A stretch of 64,000 nt of DNA from Agroathelia rolfsii. Taxonomy: Eukaryota; Basidiomycota; Agaricomycetes; Amylocorticiales; Amylocorticiaceae. The notes under the pieces were generated by a model that had not been told where the DNA came from, did no database searches, and was given only the letters and a program-made list of their open reading frames with translations. Below, piece by piece: positions 21,081 to 33,606 of the stretch; position 1 is the first letter of the stretch, and each line of letters opens with the position of its first letter. Made by a program: the position numbers and the translations under genes. The DNA is taken from positions 3,596,001 through 3,660,000 of the forward strand of contig JABRWF010000007.1 of assembly GCA_018343915.1 (NCBI GenBank), read 5' to 3'.

Positions 21081-23683
21081 TCAAAATGAGAATCCTTGAG
21101 AAGCATAAGTAATGTCTAAGAAAATAAATTAAATAACGATAACTCCTATAATTTACCATCTTTTCGGAAAAGAAGGCTATACTCACCAGGCTGGTAGATC
21201 ACCTCTGCCAGTGAAGCATAAACTGTAACGCAGGTAGACGGAATAGGACTGCAGATCGTGGGGCGAATATAATCTTCTGACTTTACAGGCCGATCAAGTT
21301 GGTGCCTAATCAGAAATACCTTCCTTTTGAGTGTAACATAATGGTGATAAGATGTTGCTTACTTTCTACGTAAATGGTCGCTTTTATCATGGAATGGTAT
21401 TACATTATGGCAGTGTGTACACCACATATCAACGTCGAAATTGTCATTGAAAAAGTTTCTGACTTGTGTCATTTCATATTCATCTAGTAACCGACAACTA
21501 GAAAGTTAATCGGCCATTAGCCAGAGATTCTTGTGAGATGTAAATCATACTCGAACCTGTCATGCTGATGATTTATCTGGCGTATGAATCGAAAAACATC
21601 ATTGATATTGAGAAAAAGTAATTAATAATTACTGCATACCATCAGTCGCCAATTCCTAGCGGTGAACCTTTCCCCATCCTCGCGCTGGCAAATGGTGCAC
21701 TCGAACCATGGATTCAATTCATCCATATCATTGATAGTTGTTGTGGCTGGATCACGGCTGCACATGGATATAATGCATGCTGCCATATAAGAGACATATG
21801 GGTTGTAATAAAAATTGGGAACCCCTTTGTAAGGGGCATCGCAGAGCAAGTCCCAAGGGCTTTGCTGGAGTAGTAATGAACCTTCCCCATGGCTCTTGTA
21901 AGTATGCTGATGTCTAACCAGGCGACGAAAATCGACAGCGTCTTGGCACTCGTTGCAATAGAACATGTTTATGGCGAGCCTGAGGTCAACCAGTCTTCTT
22001 GGGATCTGTATTCCTAAGCTAATAAAGTTGTCAGAGACTTTGGATTGTATCGTGCTCAGAGCCAGTATCTCCTTTTCCTTCATCCATTCAATGAGAAGCG
22101 CCTTCAAATTGGACATTGCATCATCAAATTCTGCGCTGCTAACGGCAGCCACAATAGATTTGGGGCTGCGATTAATGACCTCTTTGAAGCACGGAAATTC
22201 CATGACATCTTCGAGATGAGGAAGCCTATTCACATAATATAAACCAAACTTCTGCTTGCAAAAATCCCGATATCGCTGCGACAATATTTCCCGGCAGAGA
22301 ATAAGTCTTTTGTTACGAGCAAGTTCCAGGTACTTTTGTTCAAGTTGATTTACGACTTCGACTATGTGAGCTTCAATATCCTTCCAGGCTGGATTTCTCA
22401 TAAATGAGAATTAGATAACGTTTGTTTGGTCTAAGGAAAATTACTTACACTCCTCCGTTAGAACTATCGGTTCGCATAGCAAGTCTTGTTGTTTAAAGTC
22501 TTTTATAAACATTGCACTACTAAAAATGTCCTTAATGTCGAAGTCCCATGATAGTTCTTTCAATTTTCGAAGGATGCTGGCAATATGAGTTCAAGAATAA
22601 TATATCATCGAAATATCTCGCGTGAAGAGCTTACAATCTTAGTCTCTGAGATCTGATAATTTCTTTTCTTTTGGATTCTTCCTTTAAGTATTTGGTGTAC
22701 CATTTCTTGCAATCAGATGCGACCTTATATAAAGATGAATGGAGAAAGAAATATCCCAAAGATGCGGAAAACAAACCCGTTTTCTATTGTACACAAGCTT
22801 GACTCGGGAGCCAATATATTCCATCAAAGCTGTGCCGCCAGACTCTAAGGATTGAATATGTTGAAGAACTTCATCATAATCTTGTTTGGAACAATACAAT
22901 CTCCGTCCTGTGACAGTTAGTCGGCCCAAGAGGGGATGAGATGTATGAAAAGCGCTCACCCTTTTTGAAGTAGGAAATAAGATTGTCCCAGCGACAGTCC
23001 CAAGCAAAGCTACAACCTCCTAATGGTAGTGGCTTGATTCTACCAAAGTACGCGTGAGTATATTTCGAAATGAGCGTGTATGTCATGAACGTACTTGCTG
23101 GGAAGACAGCTGTCGCAGGCCCTTATTCGCAGCTCCCAATTGACATTGTTGGTACCCTCGGCAAAACAAGTCTGAAATGGAGGATGCTTAGATGCTAGTC
23201 CGAATGCATATAAGTGAGGTCAACTGACGTGACAATAAGAAGAAAAACAAAGATGAGCCCACGAAGGCGGACTCATTTCCTGCGAGGCCGATAAAACGAC
23301 TAAATCTTTTTTTGTTTCAAAAAAAAAATCATGCATATATCTACCTCGGGATATGACGGTAGATTGGAAGCACGAGCCAAGCTGTCCTTCCAGATACAAG
23401 CCGCTGAGCGACTTAAAAGCACGTATCTGATCGATTTAGTGGCCCTTGCGAGATGAAGCAGGTCACTAGGCTCCAGCAAACGGAATATCTGAACACTCTA
23501 TCTCAGACAATACCACACGAGGAATTGTTAACTACAAACCTCATATAGCACGTCCGGAGGCAAACCGGAGAAATTGAGCTTCTTGTCTAGTATATTGCAT
23601 CCGTTGCTGTGATCTCGTCCTTCATGAAGGTATTTTAGTTTTATGTTTTGGTTTTGTACAATCTGACGCCGGCGTCCGTTCAT
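21081..23683 (-). CDS. F-box protein with C-terminal zinc-binding-like motifs
   Basis: A basidiomycete-type F-box protein, presumably a substrate adaptor of an SCF ubiquitin ligase. Exons read on the minus strand: 23540-23683, 23345-23488, 23229-23279, 23095-23171, 22960-23039, 22777-22907, 22635-22723, 22449-22576, 21640 to about 22391, 21557-21576, 21363-21497, 21187-21305, 21081-21115. The F-box is LNFSGLPPDVLYE plus IFRLLEPSDLLHLARATKSI and RYVLLSRSAACIWKDSL. It is followed by PPSWAHLCF..YC and RACDSCLPS. A long charged helical part comes next. The C-terminus has CNEC, CTIC and CTHC..HDKSDHLRRKH motifs that could bind zinc. Oddity: exons 8 and 9 do not join in frame with any canonical splice I found. 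The start at 23683 is chosen because it gives the basic leader before the F-box. Confidence 0.7.
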
Positions 23684-25020
23684 AGTGAGTAGCCGGGATA
23701 ACCGTTGAGTCTTTAGCTCCTTCAAGCAGTATACACAATGTGGCTGATAGAACTTGTGATGCTTTCTGTATCGTCTGTGCAGAAGGTATGGTGGAGAAGG
23801 CAGCATGATGACCACGCTGTGTGGAGCCACAGCGGAGTTTCGGGCGTCTCTATCCCGGTGGCGCGAAAACAATCTGTTGCATTACATCTTGGTGCTCATC
23901 AGACAGTAAGTCTTGCTGTATCACCATGAATTACCACACATTTCTCGTCTGTCACGGTAACTCTATTCAAATCTCTTCTCCTCATCCAACGCCAGTGACG
24001 AAAGGCAATGGCATCCTTTACTCTACTGCCATACAAGCCAACTCGTTGCTGTCCCTCTTCCCATCTAGGATAAGCTCTTGGAAGTGACTCGTGCTTCGCA
24101 CGGAAAAAAAGTTCTTTTATTCGTAATATGTAATACTATAAGTCCCTAAACTCATGAATGAAATGTATTGATAACGGCTTAGTATTATCATGAGTAAACC
24201 AAAATATGGTATTTTTCAATTAATTTCTCATCCGTACCCAGCTGCTGAATTTTTTGCACCAGTTCTCTTGTTGGATCCCGTGAGATCCTATGAATAACAG
24301 AAGTATGTACATAGTAGTTTCTTCTAATCTCCAATTTTTGTGCTAGAGGTTCCAGCGATAAAAGTGGAATAATCAGCATGGCATCAAATAAATAAATTTA
24401 TTTGAACCAATATACATAATAAGTATTAGTAGCCCAGACAGCATACTTATTTGTAGCAACATGATAGAAGTCGATATAATGTCCTATAGGTCAATGTTTT
24501 TTGTTGGGTAAATATTAATACCTGGTGGGAAAAAAAAAATCTAAAAATGGGAATGCCTATGCAACAACTCATACCACCGAAAAAGTTGGAACAACTTTTT
24601 CGGCACCGAGAATATTAGTTTATGTAGAAGCCTGTATAAGTCATAGCAATATAGCAGCAGTATACCTTATGCACTCAATGTATACTATACAAATACCATA
24701 CATGAACTATTACATGGCTAACAAATTATATTCATGATATTTCATTGATTGATTATTTACAATTATAAATTCAAATGTAAATAAGTTGCAGTTAGATAAT
24801 AAATAAGCTAAGTTTGGTGCTTGAAGGGTTTAATATGACACTAAGTATCATTATCTCGTGTCTGAGTGGGGGGAGGTTGCTGATTCTGACGCCGACAGAT
24901 ATCCATGCTTATAAGCATTTTGATATTAACGAATTTGTGCTCTACTGAATAAATAATTGAGAGAATGAGTTATTGGAGTGTTTGTGTTTGTGTTTGAGAA
25001 AAAAATACCAACCATTATAA
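23684..25020. other. Gene-poor AT-rich intergenic region
   Basis: No gene supported. It contains one perfect short hairpin (24577-24603, listed separately). Confidence 0.4.
24577..24603. repeat. Perfect 12-bp hairpin with 3-nt loop
   Basis: CCGAAAAAGTTG, loop GAA, then CAACTTTTTCGG, with no mismatch. It is isolated in AT-rich DNA and followed by no T-run, so a function is not evident. It may be the core of a decayed foldback element or a cruciform. Confidence 0.6.
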
Positions 25021-25025
25021 TCAGT

Positions 25026-25305
25026 TCCAAGCAAGTGCTTCTAGATCGAGCTCTTTTACGAAGCGCAAATGTAACCTCCAATTAATTTTTTGATATAACA
25101 GATGCATCATCAACGGCAACCTTAAATATATAATAACACAGACTTCCTTCAGTCTCCCATGGATAAATTTTTCTAATTCTTCTACATCGCTCAATAATTG
25201 GCAGCTGTCCTCAACAGCCAGTAGTTTTCTAACTCTTAGCGCAAAGCATCTGAAAACCTCGACACCCCGGTCAAAAGTTTTCGACGATGGTGATGTAAAA
25301 ATTAC
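25026..25305 (-). pseudogene. Orphan coding-like ORF, possible F-box/LRR relic
   Basis: On the minus strand an open stretch of about 95 codons begins near FTSPSSKTFDRGVEVFRCFA, continues LRVRKLLAVEDSCQLLSD and ends RFVKELDLEALAWN before TGA. It is longer than its AT-rich context predicts. The FxxxVRKL-type pattern resembles the start of the repeat region in basidiomycete F-box/LRR proteins. No F-box, start codon or further exons were found. I treat it as a relic or isolated exon; the assignment is inference. Confidence 0.3.
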
Positions 25306-27754
25306 CGTGACTTCCAGGATTCAGAACGAGGTCTGGATTCCTATCCAATTGTGTAGGATTTTTGCATGGCTGGTACAATTAGTTAAAGGAGATAAAATAC
25401 GAATTTATAGCACCACGGCTTCAAATTTCAACCACCCAACAGATCTGATCGAGCTGTTTCAGAGGCCTTACAGCTAAACTTGTCAATAACACATTGCGAT
25501 TATATCAGCAACATCTATGTTTACTAAATCTATTTGATTGCATCAATGAATAACCATTCCCCTACATAGAATATGGTGCTGAAGCGATCTAGTGTTGTGT
25601 AGACACCTCGATCTCCTGTATTCGGTGTGCATGCCTCCCTAGTTAAAAATCCACATGTACCTAGGCAGGGTCATGTCCGTCATCGCAGCAACAGCGAGAG
25701 ATATTATTCATGAATAACCTGTTAAATTCGCAAGCTCTGCTATGGGTAAAATGGGTTGCAATTGCCTAAAAACGCATGTCGTATCATAGCTGGCTAGTAC
25801 ATTCATTTATACCCGTCATGAAACCGATTAAAACATTAAAAGGAAATATCAGGGAGAAGGGTATATTCCTCGCTTGAGCTCGACCTATAGGAACAAATGG
25901 AACTCATATCCTTGTCCATGATGCAAGCCCATTGCCTGAGCTGGGGCACCCTTTTGTGCCAAAGCCGTGCTTATAGAGCCAAGCATGATTGGTAGACGCT
26001 TCAATATAAATCAAAAACCAAATGATCCATATCACTTCACCAGTCTATTATGTGCGCCTAAGTGTATTAATATCTCATTGTTGGAGAGGCCCTGGGGGTC
26101 TCCCAAAGGGATCCTAGAGGACCTAACACAAGTGCATAACCGTCATGGTGCGGTACAAGTGCAGATGTAGGTACATGAGGTGGCCACACGGCCCTAAAAA
26201 AAAGCTATCACGTGACTCTCTGACCCTATCATGTGACCCCTTCAGGGTCACTCCTACCCTTGGACCTACCGGTCCATTGTCTACTAGATATAAGTGGCTT
26301 TAGGCTTTCTGGGATATTATAGCTTATCTTGGGCATATTAAACAGGCGATACGCACACACCTTGTCATTTTGAGAATTATAAGCTCTGTGATGAAAAATG
26401 AGCCGCAAATTCAAATTCTTCGCGGCTGACCACTAGTACCGGAATTGGATGGAAATGGAATGATAGAAAGTTACATGAGCCCTTCACAGCAGAGCTAGTG
26501 CTGTGAAATGTACGTTGAGGCCATGGCGCAGCGGAACAGTGTATTACAGCCGGTAGTAAAGCTAAACAGGTCATTTCTCTAAAGGTGTGGTTGTCGTGCA
26601 GACAGGTCATGGTGATATGATAGAAATTGGTGATGACAAAGGCAGTCAAGCAGTGAATTTCTAAGAAGTCAATCAGAGAGATAAATTGCATAGTTTGATC
26701 CTCTATATTTCCATGCGTTATCGAGCCGCCGCAGTCTCGTGTTCAGGAATTAAACAAGCAAGGTGATTCAACTACAGAATCGTTGAGTTCGTCAAGTTGA
26801 TTTCACCTTTGGTTAATCAGTAAGGTTCAATATGTGGAAATAAGCGAGCCAGCCATATGTTTAAAATCTTGATTGCATTTCCGTTTGTTGTTGTACTTGG
26901 ACGTAGTACGCGGACAAACGGATAAAGATGATACTACAAGATTTTCGTATCTATAAAGCATCAGTCACGCGGAGCGTGAATGTGACTCTATCACTCCCAT
27001 CGAGGGATGGATTACCTATTCTAACACAATATTGCTTTGAATTTTTGGGGTTCATTAATCTTTTATTACAGGAACGAATAGCTAAATTAGAACAACCCCA
27101 TTAATACTCAACCCAAGATTCCTCAAGGGGAATAGCGATTTGAAAAGAATAAATGATAAAGCTTCATGAAAACCGATCATTGAGATATACTAGTAGTAGC
27201 AGGGATCCTTCATCAATAGATCATGTAAACTATGATGGCACATTCTGTAATTATAGGAGATGAAAATAATGACAGCCTCAAGTTTTGCATAGGAAAAAAG
27301 ACCCTTTGGCATGGTAAGGGGAGGAGACCAAAGATCTCACGATTAACTCACTAGCAAGATCTATGATAAAGACAGTCAGGATTTTGGTGCATAGCGCTTA
27401 GTATCCAAAGCATGGTTTTTTTCCGTTATGGGATTTAGTTAGAATTCGTAGCCGTTCTTGAAAGGAGACTCTATGTTTAACAGGAGATGTGGCGGCCATT
27501 GAAGCCTCACTGAGGATTCAACGTTTAATAGTTTTAACCTTTGAGTGTCATGATACCACACTACCTACTGTTAGCACCCATTTCCTGCAGGCAGGTATGT
27601 GTTGATTTCCGGAAATGGATCAGATGGTGAACGCAGTCTTATTTGTAGCGGCTATTATAATACTGGCTGACAATTGGAAGTAAGGTTTATAATCCCAAAG
27701 AAGGACGGCTCTTTTGGAAATCGTTAGGCCGTACAAGGGGCAGCAAGCTGTCGA
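25306..27754. other. Gene-poor intergenic region
   Basis: Nothing recognised over 2.4 kb: no coding exon of a known family, no LTR or terminal inverted repeat. Confidence 0.4.
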
Positions 27755-27755
27755 G

Positions 27756-27970
27756 TAACGCGCGGTGTCCAGTCAATTAGGCTGTAAGTGAACCGTAGGT
27801 AGCTTGTCGACTCAGGTAGGACAAAGAGAAATTGGCTAGGCCCAATGCTTTCGACCAAGCCCAGCTAAGTTTGCCCTTCGTCCTAATGGCTCCAGTGGCT
27901 CGTAAGTGAGTTGACGACCTGCCTAGGATCTACCTACAACCTAGTTGGCAGGACGGACGCCGCGCATTAA
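27756..27970. repeat. Foldback element, about 210 bp
   Basis: The whole segment is an imperfect inverted repeat. The left arm begins TAACGCGCGGTGTCC; the reverse complement of the right end begins TTAATGCGCGGCGTCC. The match continues through AATTAGGCTGTA / AACTAGGTTGTA, GTCGACTCA / GTCAACTCA and GGACAAAGAGAAA / GGACGAAGGGCAA to a centre near 27870. The arms are about 95-110 nt, differing mostly by transitions, with one insertion in the right arm. It is GC-rich against an AT-rich background. Probably a non-autonomous MITE or foldback element. It lies about 360 bases before the short-chain dehydrogenase. Confidence 0.65.
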
Positions 27971-28331
27971 CAGTTCGTCGCCTATGGCGGAGCGGAAGTC
28001 GGGATATGGGACCGTGGCGGGTGGCTGTTGGTCCCTGGGGCGACCCGGAGGTGATGCCACTGGCACTGCTTCATCTCAGGCTGTCGTTGTAGCATAACCC
28101 CAGGCTACGCATCATCAGCTACCACTGTAATCCTTGGAAACATCTGTTCATTCATCTGAGCACCATGGCGATGGCTATGATCATCTGTAAATACATGCCC
28201 GGGCCGCTATATGTCAGTGTGTGACTAAGATACTACACAGGATGGCCGAGCCTCGGTGAGGCTGGCGAAGAAAGCTATATAAACTTGTCATCATCAACCA
28301 GATATTGCGGGTTCATCTGTTTTCAAATATC

Positions 28332-29504
28332 ATGTCCGCATCTGAGCCCCAAGTATGGCTGGTCACCGGTATGAAATCACTCGTATGTTCATTTGTACAG
28401 CATCGTGTCATCATAGTATCTACCCAGGCGCTGGCACGGGCCTTGGCCGTGAAATTGTACTGGCCGCCCTAACAAGAGGAGATCGTGTTATCGCGACTGC
28501 ACGGAGCTTGTCGAAAGTGCAAGATCTTGTCGATGCTTACCCAGAGTCATGTCGTGCACTCGCACTAGATGTTACCGATACATTCGATAATCTCCAGCAG
28601 GTAGCTAATGATGCCCGTGGAATTTGGGGCCACGTTGACATCTTAGTGAATAATGCGGGTCATTTCTACCCTGGGTCTATGGAGGAACTGGGGTAGGTAA
28701 TGTAAACGGGTGTATACAAGCATGCATCATTGCTGATGCTCTCTCTTCAGCGCCAAGGTTTACCAAAAGCAATATGAAGTCAACGTATTCAGCGTTATCA
28801 ATATAACCAATGCTTTTTTACCAGAGTTCCGTACTCGTCGGACTGGGACAATAGTCGTCATCGGCAGTCGCTCTGGTATTCAGTCAAAGGCTCCAGTAAG
28901 CATTTCATGCTCTCTAATATCTTTACACCCTAACAACAAAGTGCGTTTCCACAAAAATAGCTTACCGGTATGTGAAATTTCATGAATCTAAGATGCTATG
29001 CATATGAACAAATATGAAGGACTGTATGCGAGCTCTAAATCTGCACTTCATGGTACAGTCGATTCATGTCATGATATAGTATGACGAGCATGCGTTAAAT
29101 AATTTATAGGTGTGACTGAATCAATGATGTCCGAACTTACGCCATTCAATATCCGGATCCTCCTTGTGCAGCCTGGAGCTCTTCGCACCCCCGGCTTCGA
29201 CCACGCCCTCGAGATTGCCTCGACACCGAATTTCCGCACGCAGGAGATAGCAGATTACGAGTCTATGCGAAATGCCGTAGAGTCTTTCTTGCGTGAGAAG
29301 AGCGGGAAGCAGCCGGGGGACACAAGCAAGGCAGCAAACGTGATCGTCGACGTTGTTCGAGGTGAAGGCCAAGCCCAAGGAAAGCCTTGGCCTCAATGGC
29401 TTGTTCTCGGAAGTGATGCTCGGAAGGATATTGAGAACAAATATCTTACCATGCTAGAAGAAATTGCCCGATGGAAAGATGTGACGGACAGTATTGATTA
29501 CTAG
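28332..29504 (+). CDS. Short-chain dehydrogenase/reductase (SDR), classical type
   Basis: An NAD(P)-dependent oxidoreductase of the classical SDR superfamily. Exons: 28332-28378, 28428-28692, 28751-28895, 28961-28967, 29020-29052, 29110-29504. Motifs: cofactor-binding TGAGTGLGRE (split by intron 1), RVIATARS, the adenine-pocket LDVTD, structural NNAG, catalytic Ser in IGSRSG, and catalytic YASSK. The C-terminus includes QPGALRTPGF. The Arg in ATARS favours NADP(H). About 296 residues, cytosolic. Exon 4 is a 7-nt microexon (CTTACCG) that restores the frame between SKAP and GLYASSK. The substrate cannot be read. A TATATAAAC box lies about 57 bases before the ATG. Confidence 0.85.
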
Positions 29505-30291
29505 CAATGTGTTTTGAGTTCAATAGTAGCGATCACAGCGACCCTGGCCTCTATTTTTACCTCAAATTTTGAAAAAAAAAAATTAATCGAACACTACTGT
29601 AAACTCCTGGATCAGAAAATTTAAATCAGAAGGAACATGTCCTTGGCCTGTAAACTCCTTTCGTGTCAGACCTGCTATTTTTTAATGCACTTGTCCGGAT
29701 TTGTGGTGATCTAAGCGCTGCGTGTATCGCCTCAAAAAATATGCAGTGCGGCTAGTGTAAGGATGTGCCATATTTTTCTTCAAGGACCAGGGGCTAATCT
29801 ATTGATTCTATTCAGCTGAGCCAAGCGCCCAACTTTCTTTTTCTTGCATACGGGACGAGAGTACACAAGATATTTACTGGAGGCTTTCATAGAATGAAAG
29901 AAATCCCTCCTGAGCTATATGTTCAGCAAACTAGGGAGTGTGGATTATTATTATTTTTAATCCGTGAGCCCAGACCAACTAGACCTCCGGTCTCGGAAAT
30001 AAATTGTGCTACCCCCTTGAGTTCAGGCTGGCGTCTCCATCCTTGCTCCATTCATAATGGATCCCGACCATTTTACTGTGCGAACAGGCGATAATACCGC
30101 AGTATTGGCGACTCAGATAATCATATCGTCACATGAGGAGATGAGCTGTCATCTGAGGCTGAGAACACAAGGCTTCACAGCTCTGCCAGTGTAGCCCAGG
30201 CTTCGATAAAACCTGTGCATATCCTGTGCATCGTCTTTTAACTGATCCTGATTTCTCCCTCTCCTTCTACCTAATACCTAGCATACCAGCA
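29505..30291. other. Intergenic between SDR and MFS transporter
   Basis: No gene recognised. An A-run near 29572 follows the SDR stop; the end is the transporter's promoter. Confidence 0.4.
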
Positions 30292-32436
30292 ATGTCTCTG
30301 GAGCGAAAACCGCTGCTCTCAGTCAGCCCGAGACATTCCGCCTCAAACCCTAGTCGCGGCTCATCTTGGCCACCCAGATTGCAGAGCGCTTCTCCCACAC
30401 AAAGCAGTGAAACGTCGGGCGCTACTCTTGTCGTTTCCGAACATGATTCTCACACACAAGCTTATAATGAAACATTAAGCAATACCCTTACCATTTCCGA
30501 GAATTTCCCCGAAGGCGGCTACGGTTGGATTTGCGTCTTTATTTCGTTTGTGTTCCATTTTTTTGCTATTGGGTAAGCTATTAAGCAGCTCCAATTATTC
30601 ACCATGTGCAAAAAGTTAACCTAGTTTCTAACATGTTACAAAAAAAAAAAAGAATTGAATGCACTTGGGGTGTTTATCAGAGGCATTTTTTCAATGAACA
30701 AATCTTCAATCAAGCGGAAAATTCTCAGCTAGCTTGGGTAGGATCAATTCAAGCGGCGGCGCCGTCTGTCAGTGGCTTGTATGTGATGAAGTTGCTAAAA
30801 AAAATATTGAACATGTGTATATATGTTTTGATGCAGGCTGGCGGGTCATCTTGCGAAGCGCATTGGATTTGCATGGACTAGTATCATTGGCATTGTTCTT
30901 ATGGCAGCTGGTCTTACCTCTGCCTCGTTCAGTACAAAAATTTGGCACCTCTATCTAACCCAAGGTCTGAACAGTTTGATTGTTGGAATGAACAATATCT
31001 AAAGTAAAATGTGCCTACGTGGTTTATTACCAGGCTTACTATTTGGCTTCGGCTCTGGACTCGCTTTTATTATGGCACTCACAATAGTGCCGCAATGGGT
31101 TCGTCGATAATAGATAGTAATGTGAACTTATGCTTATAATATTGTAGTTCCAGAAGCAAAGGGGTAGGCGTATTTGAAACTATACATGTTATTGCCTACT
31201 TCATAGCAGTGTAGGACTTGCCACAGGAATTGGAGTCAGTGGAAGTGGCATTGGTGGACTTATCCTAAGTCCTGTTACACAATTCCTGATTGACCACCTT
31301 GGTTTCCGGTGGGCGCTGAGGATAATTGGTACTATCACTTTTGTTTGTGAGCATTTTTCCACTCTAACTTGCATGTTATAACTAGACTAGATGTACTGAC
31401 ATTCTAGCCCTAGCCCTCATTACAGCCTCAGCATTTCTTAGAACACGCGATGATGGTCAAGATAGAAACATAGAAGATGATCTTGAGAAGAAGAAACTCT
31501 CCAAAGATAATGCATTTTTACTCCTTTTTGGTGTCGGTTTCTGCAGTGGGTTTGGGTTTTACACCCCTACCTTCTATATCCCTGGTAAGGCGTACCATTT
31601 ATAAGTATCTTCTATTTAATAGCGTGGAATCTTAATTTAATTTCATAGATTATGCAACAAATAATCTTCATCTCACACCTACCGATGGGGCAATATCCAC
31701 AGCAGTTATCTCGGGACTATCAGCTTTGGGCAGAATTGTTGGTTTGGTCTTTGAAGGAATGATATTCAAGCGCTCATGAATTTTCTAGCTCTTGGGAATT
31801 TTTGGAGACTATTTTGGCCCCTTGAATGCACTAATAATCTGCCAAGGTATGGGAGGCCTGGCGCAAATGATGTTATGGCCTACCACGAGGACCTTCACCG
31901 AGCTAGTATCTTTCTGTGGTTTCTATGGATTTTTTTCGGGCGGATTTGTTTCCTTGGTAAGGCTTACCCTAAAGTTATCTTTTTCCGCACTCTGAGTCCA
32001 GGTTTGAAAATTCCTTCCCAAAAAAATTGCTAGTATCCAGTTGGTGAGTTGTTTTTAAGTATATGGAACTTACAACGCATAATGTTCATTCTATGTTAAA
32101 GTGGCAGCAGATCTTTTCGGCGTTCACCGTGCAGTGATCATCACAGGTATATTATTCTCCGCATACATTGTAAGTAAAGACCTTTATTTACTATACAATT
32201 GTAATTCTATCCCGTCCATTTTGTAGCCGGGCACACTCATTAGTCCACCAATTTATGGCGCTATTATCGACAAAGACAGCAAACCGGGAGAAAAACTTAA
32301 CTTCTTTCTTGTGCAGCTTCTAAGCGGTACAGCTATGCTTTTTGCCGCGTTTTCGGCCTTGACCATCCAGTACATATCCAAATGGTCTTTAGGGAAACAC
32401 AGAGTAAAAAAGGATTTACAACAACAGGAAATATAG
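30292..32436 (+). CDS. Monocarboxylate-transporter-like MFS permease
   Basis: A major facilitator of the monocarboxylate porter (MCT/SLC16-like) family, plasma membrane or organelle. Exons: 30292-30572, 30653-30778, 30837-30964, 31034-31098, 31148-31163, 31215-31346, 31408-31584, 31649-31746, 31789-31956, 32034-32043, 32102-32169, 32227-32436. A Ser-rich cytosolic N-tail of about 75 residues precedes the family signature EGGYGW. Then follow TWGVYQRHFF, AWVGSIQ, LFGFGSGLAF, GLATGIGVSGSGIGGL, GFRWALR, the mid-protein cytosolic loop DLEKKK, and the second half with SALGRIVGLL and NALIICQGMGGL. Fungal members carry monocarboxylates or related small acids; the substrate here is unknown. Exon 5 is 16 nt and exon 10 only 10 nt (TATCCAGTTG). 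Confidence 0.85.
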
Positions 32437-32849
32437 TATAAGGGGCGCTCGTAACTTGACGGTTCTTGGGAATGCTTGTGATTGTAGATATAATACTGTT
32501 TGAAAAATCACAGGCTCTCCGAAGAGCCGTAGTTCACGAGTAGTATAACCCCCAATATTATTATCACTGCTTTACAAGGTTGCACAGGGTTATTTTTCTC
32601 CAAAATGAACAAGTGATTTGTCTCATACTAATTTGCACCTAACCAGAATCTTATCAGTATCTCGATTCCGCTGTACTATATGCTTATTGGGGTTGATCCT
32701 CTTTCTGTAGCCATTAACAGTGTAGGGACTCGGAGAGAATTAATGGCCGTCGTACTCTATATCAAAACTGCTCTGGACTGATATCAGTCACGAGCACTTC
32801 ACTTCCAAAGATAAGTGACATCATAGGAATACTCTTAGTATGCATCTAC
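32437..32849. other. Intergenic, no gene recognised
   Basis: 3' flank of the transporter; marks the change from host genes to transposon remnants. Confidence 0.4.
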
Positions 32850-33235
32850 TACAGTCGACTCCCTATAAAGGTATAGCTCTGTCAGGGCATAATCTCCCAT
32901 AAGTCATCAACTCTTGGCGTCACCAAGTTGGTATGCAGGGGGAAGGAGCGCAAAAGGCATAAAATTCATTTACACCCGACGCTCTAATATTAATGCATCT
33001 TTATATAAGGAGATACCCGTGTGTTAGTAAGTCGGTAGCGCTATATCCCACTATATAGGGTGTGCCGGCAAAACCAGCTGTCCGATTCCTTGCTTACAAA
33101 GGCTGGTGATTGCACCGCTATGGCAGGTAAAACTCTTCCAGTAGACATCCGGCAGCCCTATCAAGACATACTCCCTCAAAAAGTGCATTTTCTTGGTGTC
33201 ATAGATTGACATACCTTTAGAGTGTGTTGACTGTA
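32850..33235. mobile_element. Pogo/Tigger-like DNA transposon remnant (MITE)
   Basis: The left end TACAGTCGACTCCCTATAAA, followed by GGTAT, is matched in inverted orientation by the right end: the reverse complement of 33210-33235 begins TACAGTCAACACACTCTAAA, followed by GGTAT. Both ends carry the TA expected as target duplication, and CAGTCRAC with a following TATAAAGG-type block is typical of pogo/Tigger/Fot1 termini. The 386-bp interior has no transposase. Right-end mismatches indicate age. Confidence 0.5.
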
Positions 33236-33606
33236 GCACACTGATTATAGCGTGTTGTGCCAGTAGGGCGACCCATTCGTATACTTCAGGCGCCCGGAGA
33301 TCCTAGGCTCCGATACCTGGAATCAGAACTTTGAACAAGCCTCAAAAACATATCAGTTCCAAATCAATCCTAATGTTGATCGGACCCCCATCCCACGAGT
33401 ACAAAAATGTCATTAAAACCCGAGGGAAGAATGGAAGGCGTTCAGCATCATAGCATGCAGCCCGAGGATCAATCTAGACAGCGGTGAATCACGGGTGATA
33501 CTATTGCCTGTGGTGTATAGCACAGCATTACCTTTTGATCCCTGTGCGGCTTATCTAGGGCGGTGCCGGACCCGTACCACAGGATCTAGTGTCACAATGA
33601 TAATTG

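Noticed and set aside
32998..33062. Second transposon terminus at TATATAGGGTGTGCCGG
   Set aside because: Resembles some mariner ends, but I found no inverted partner.
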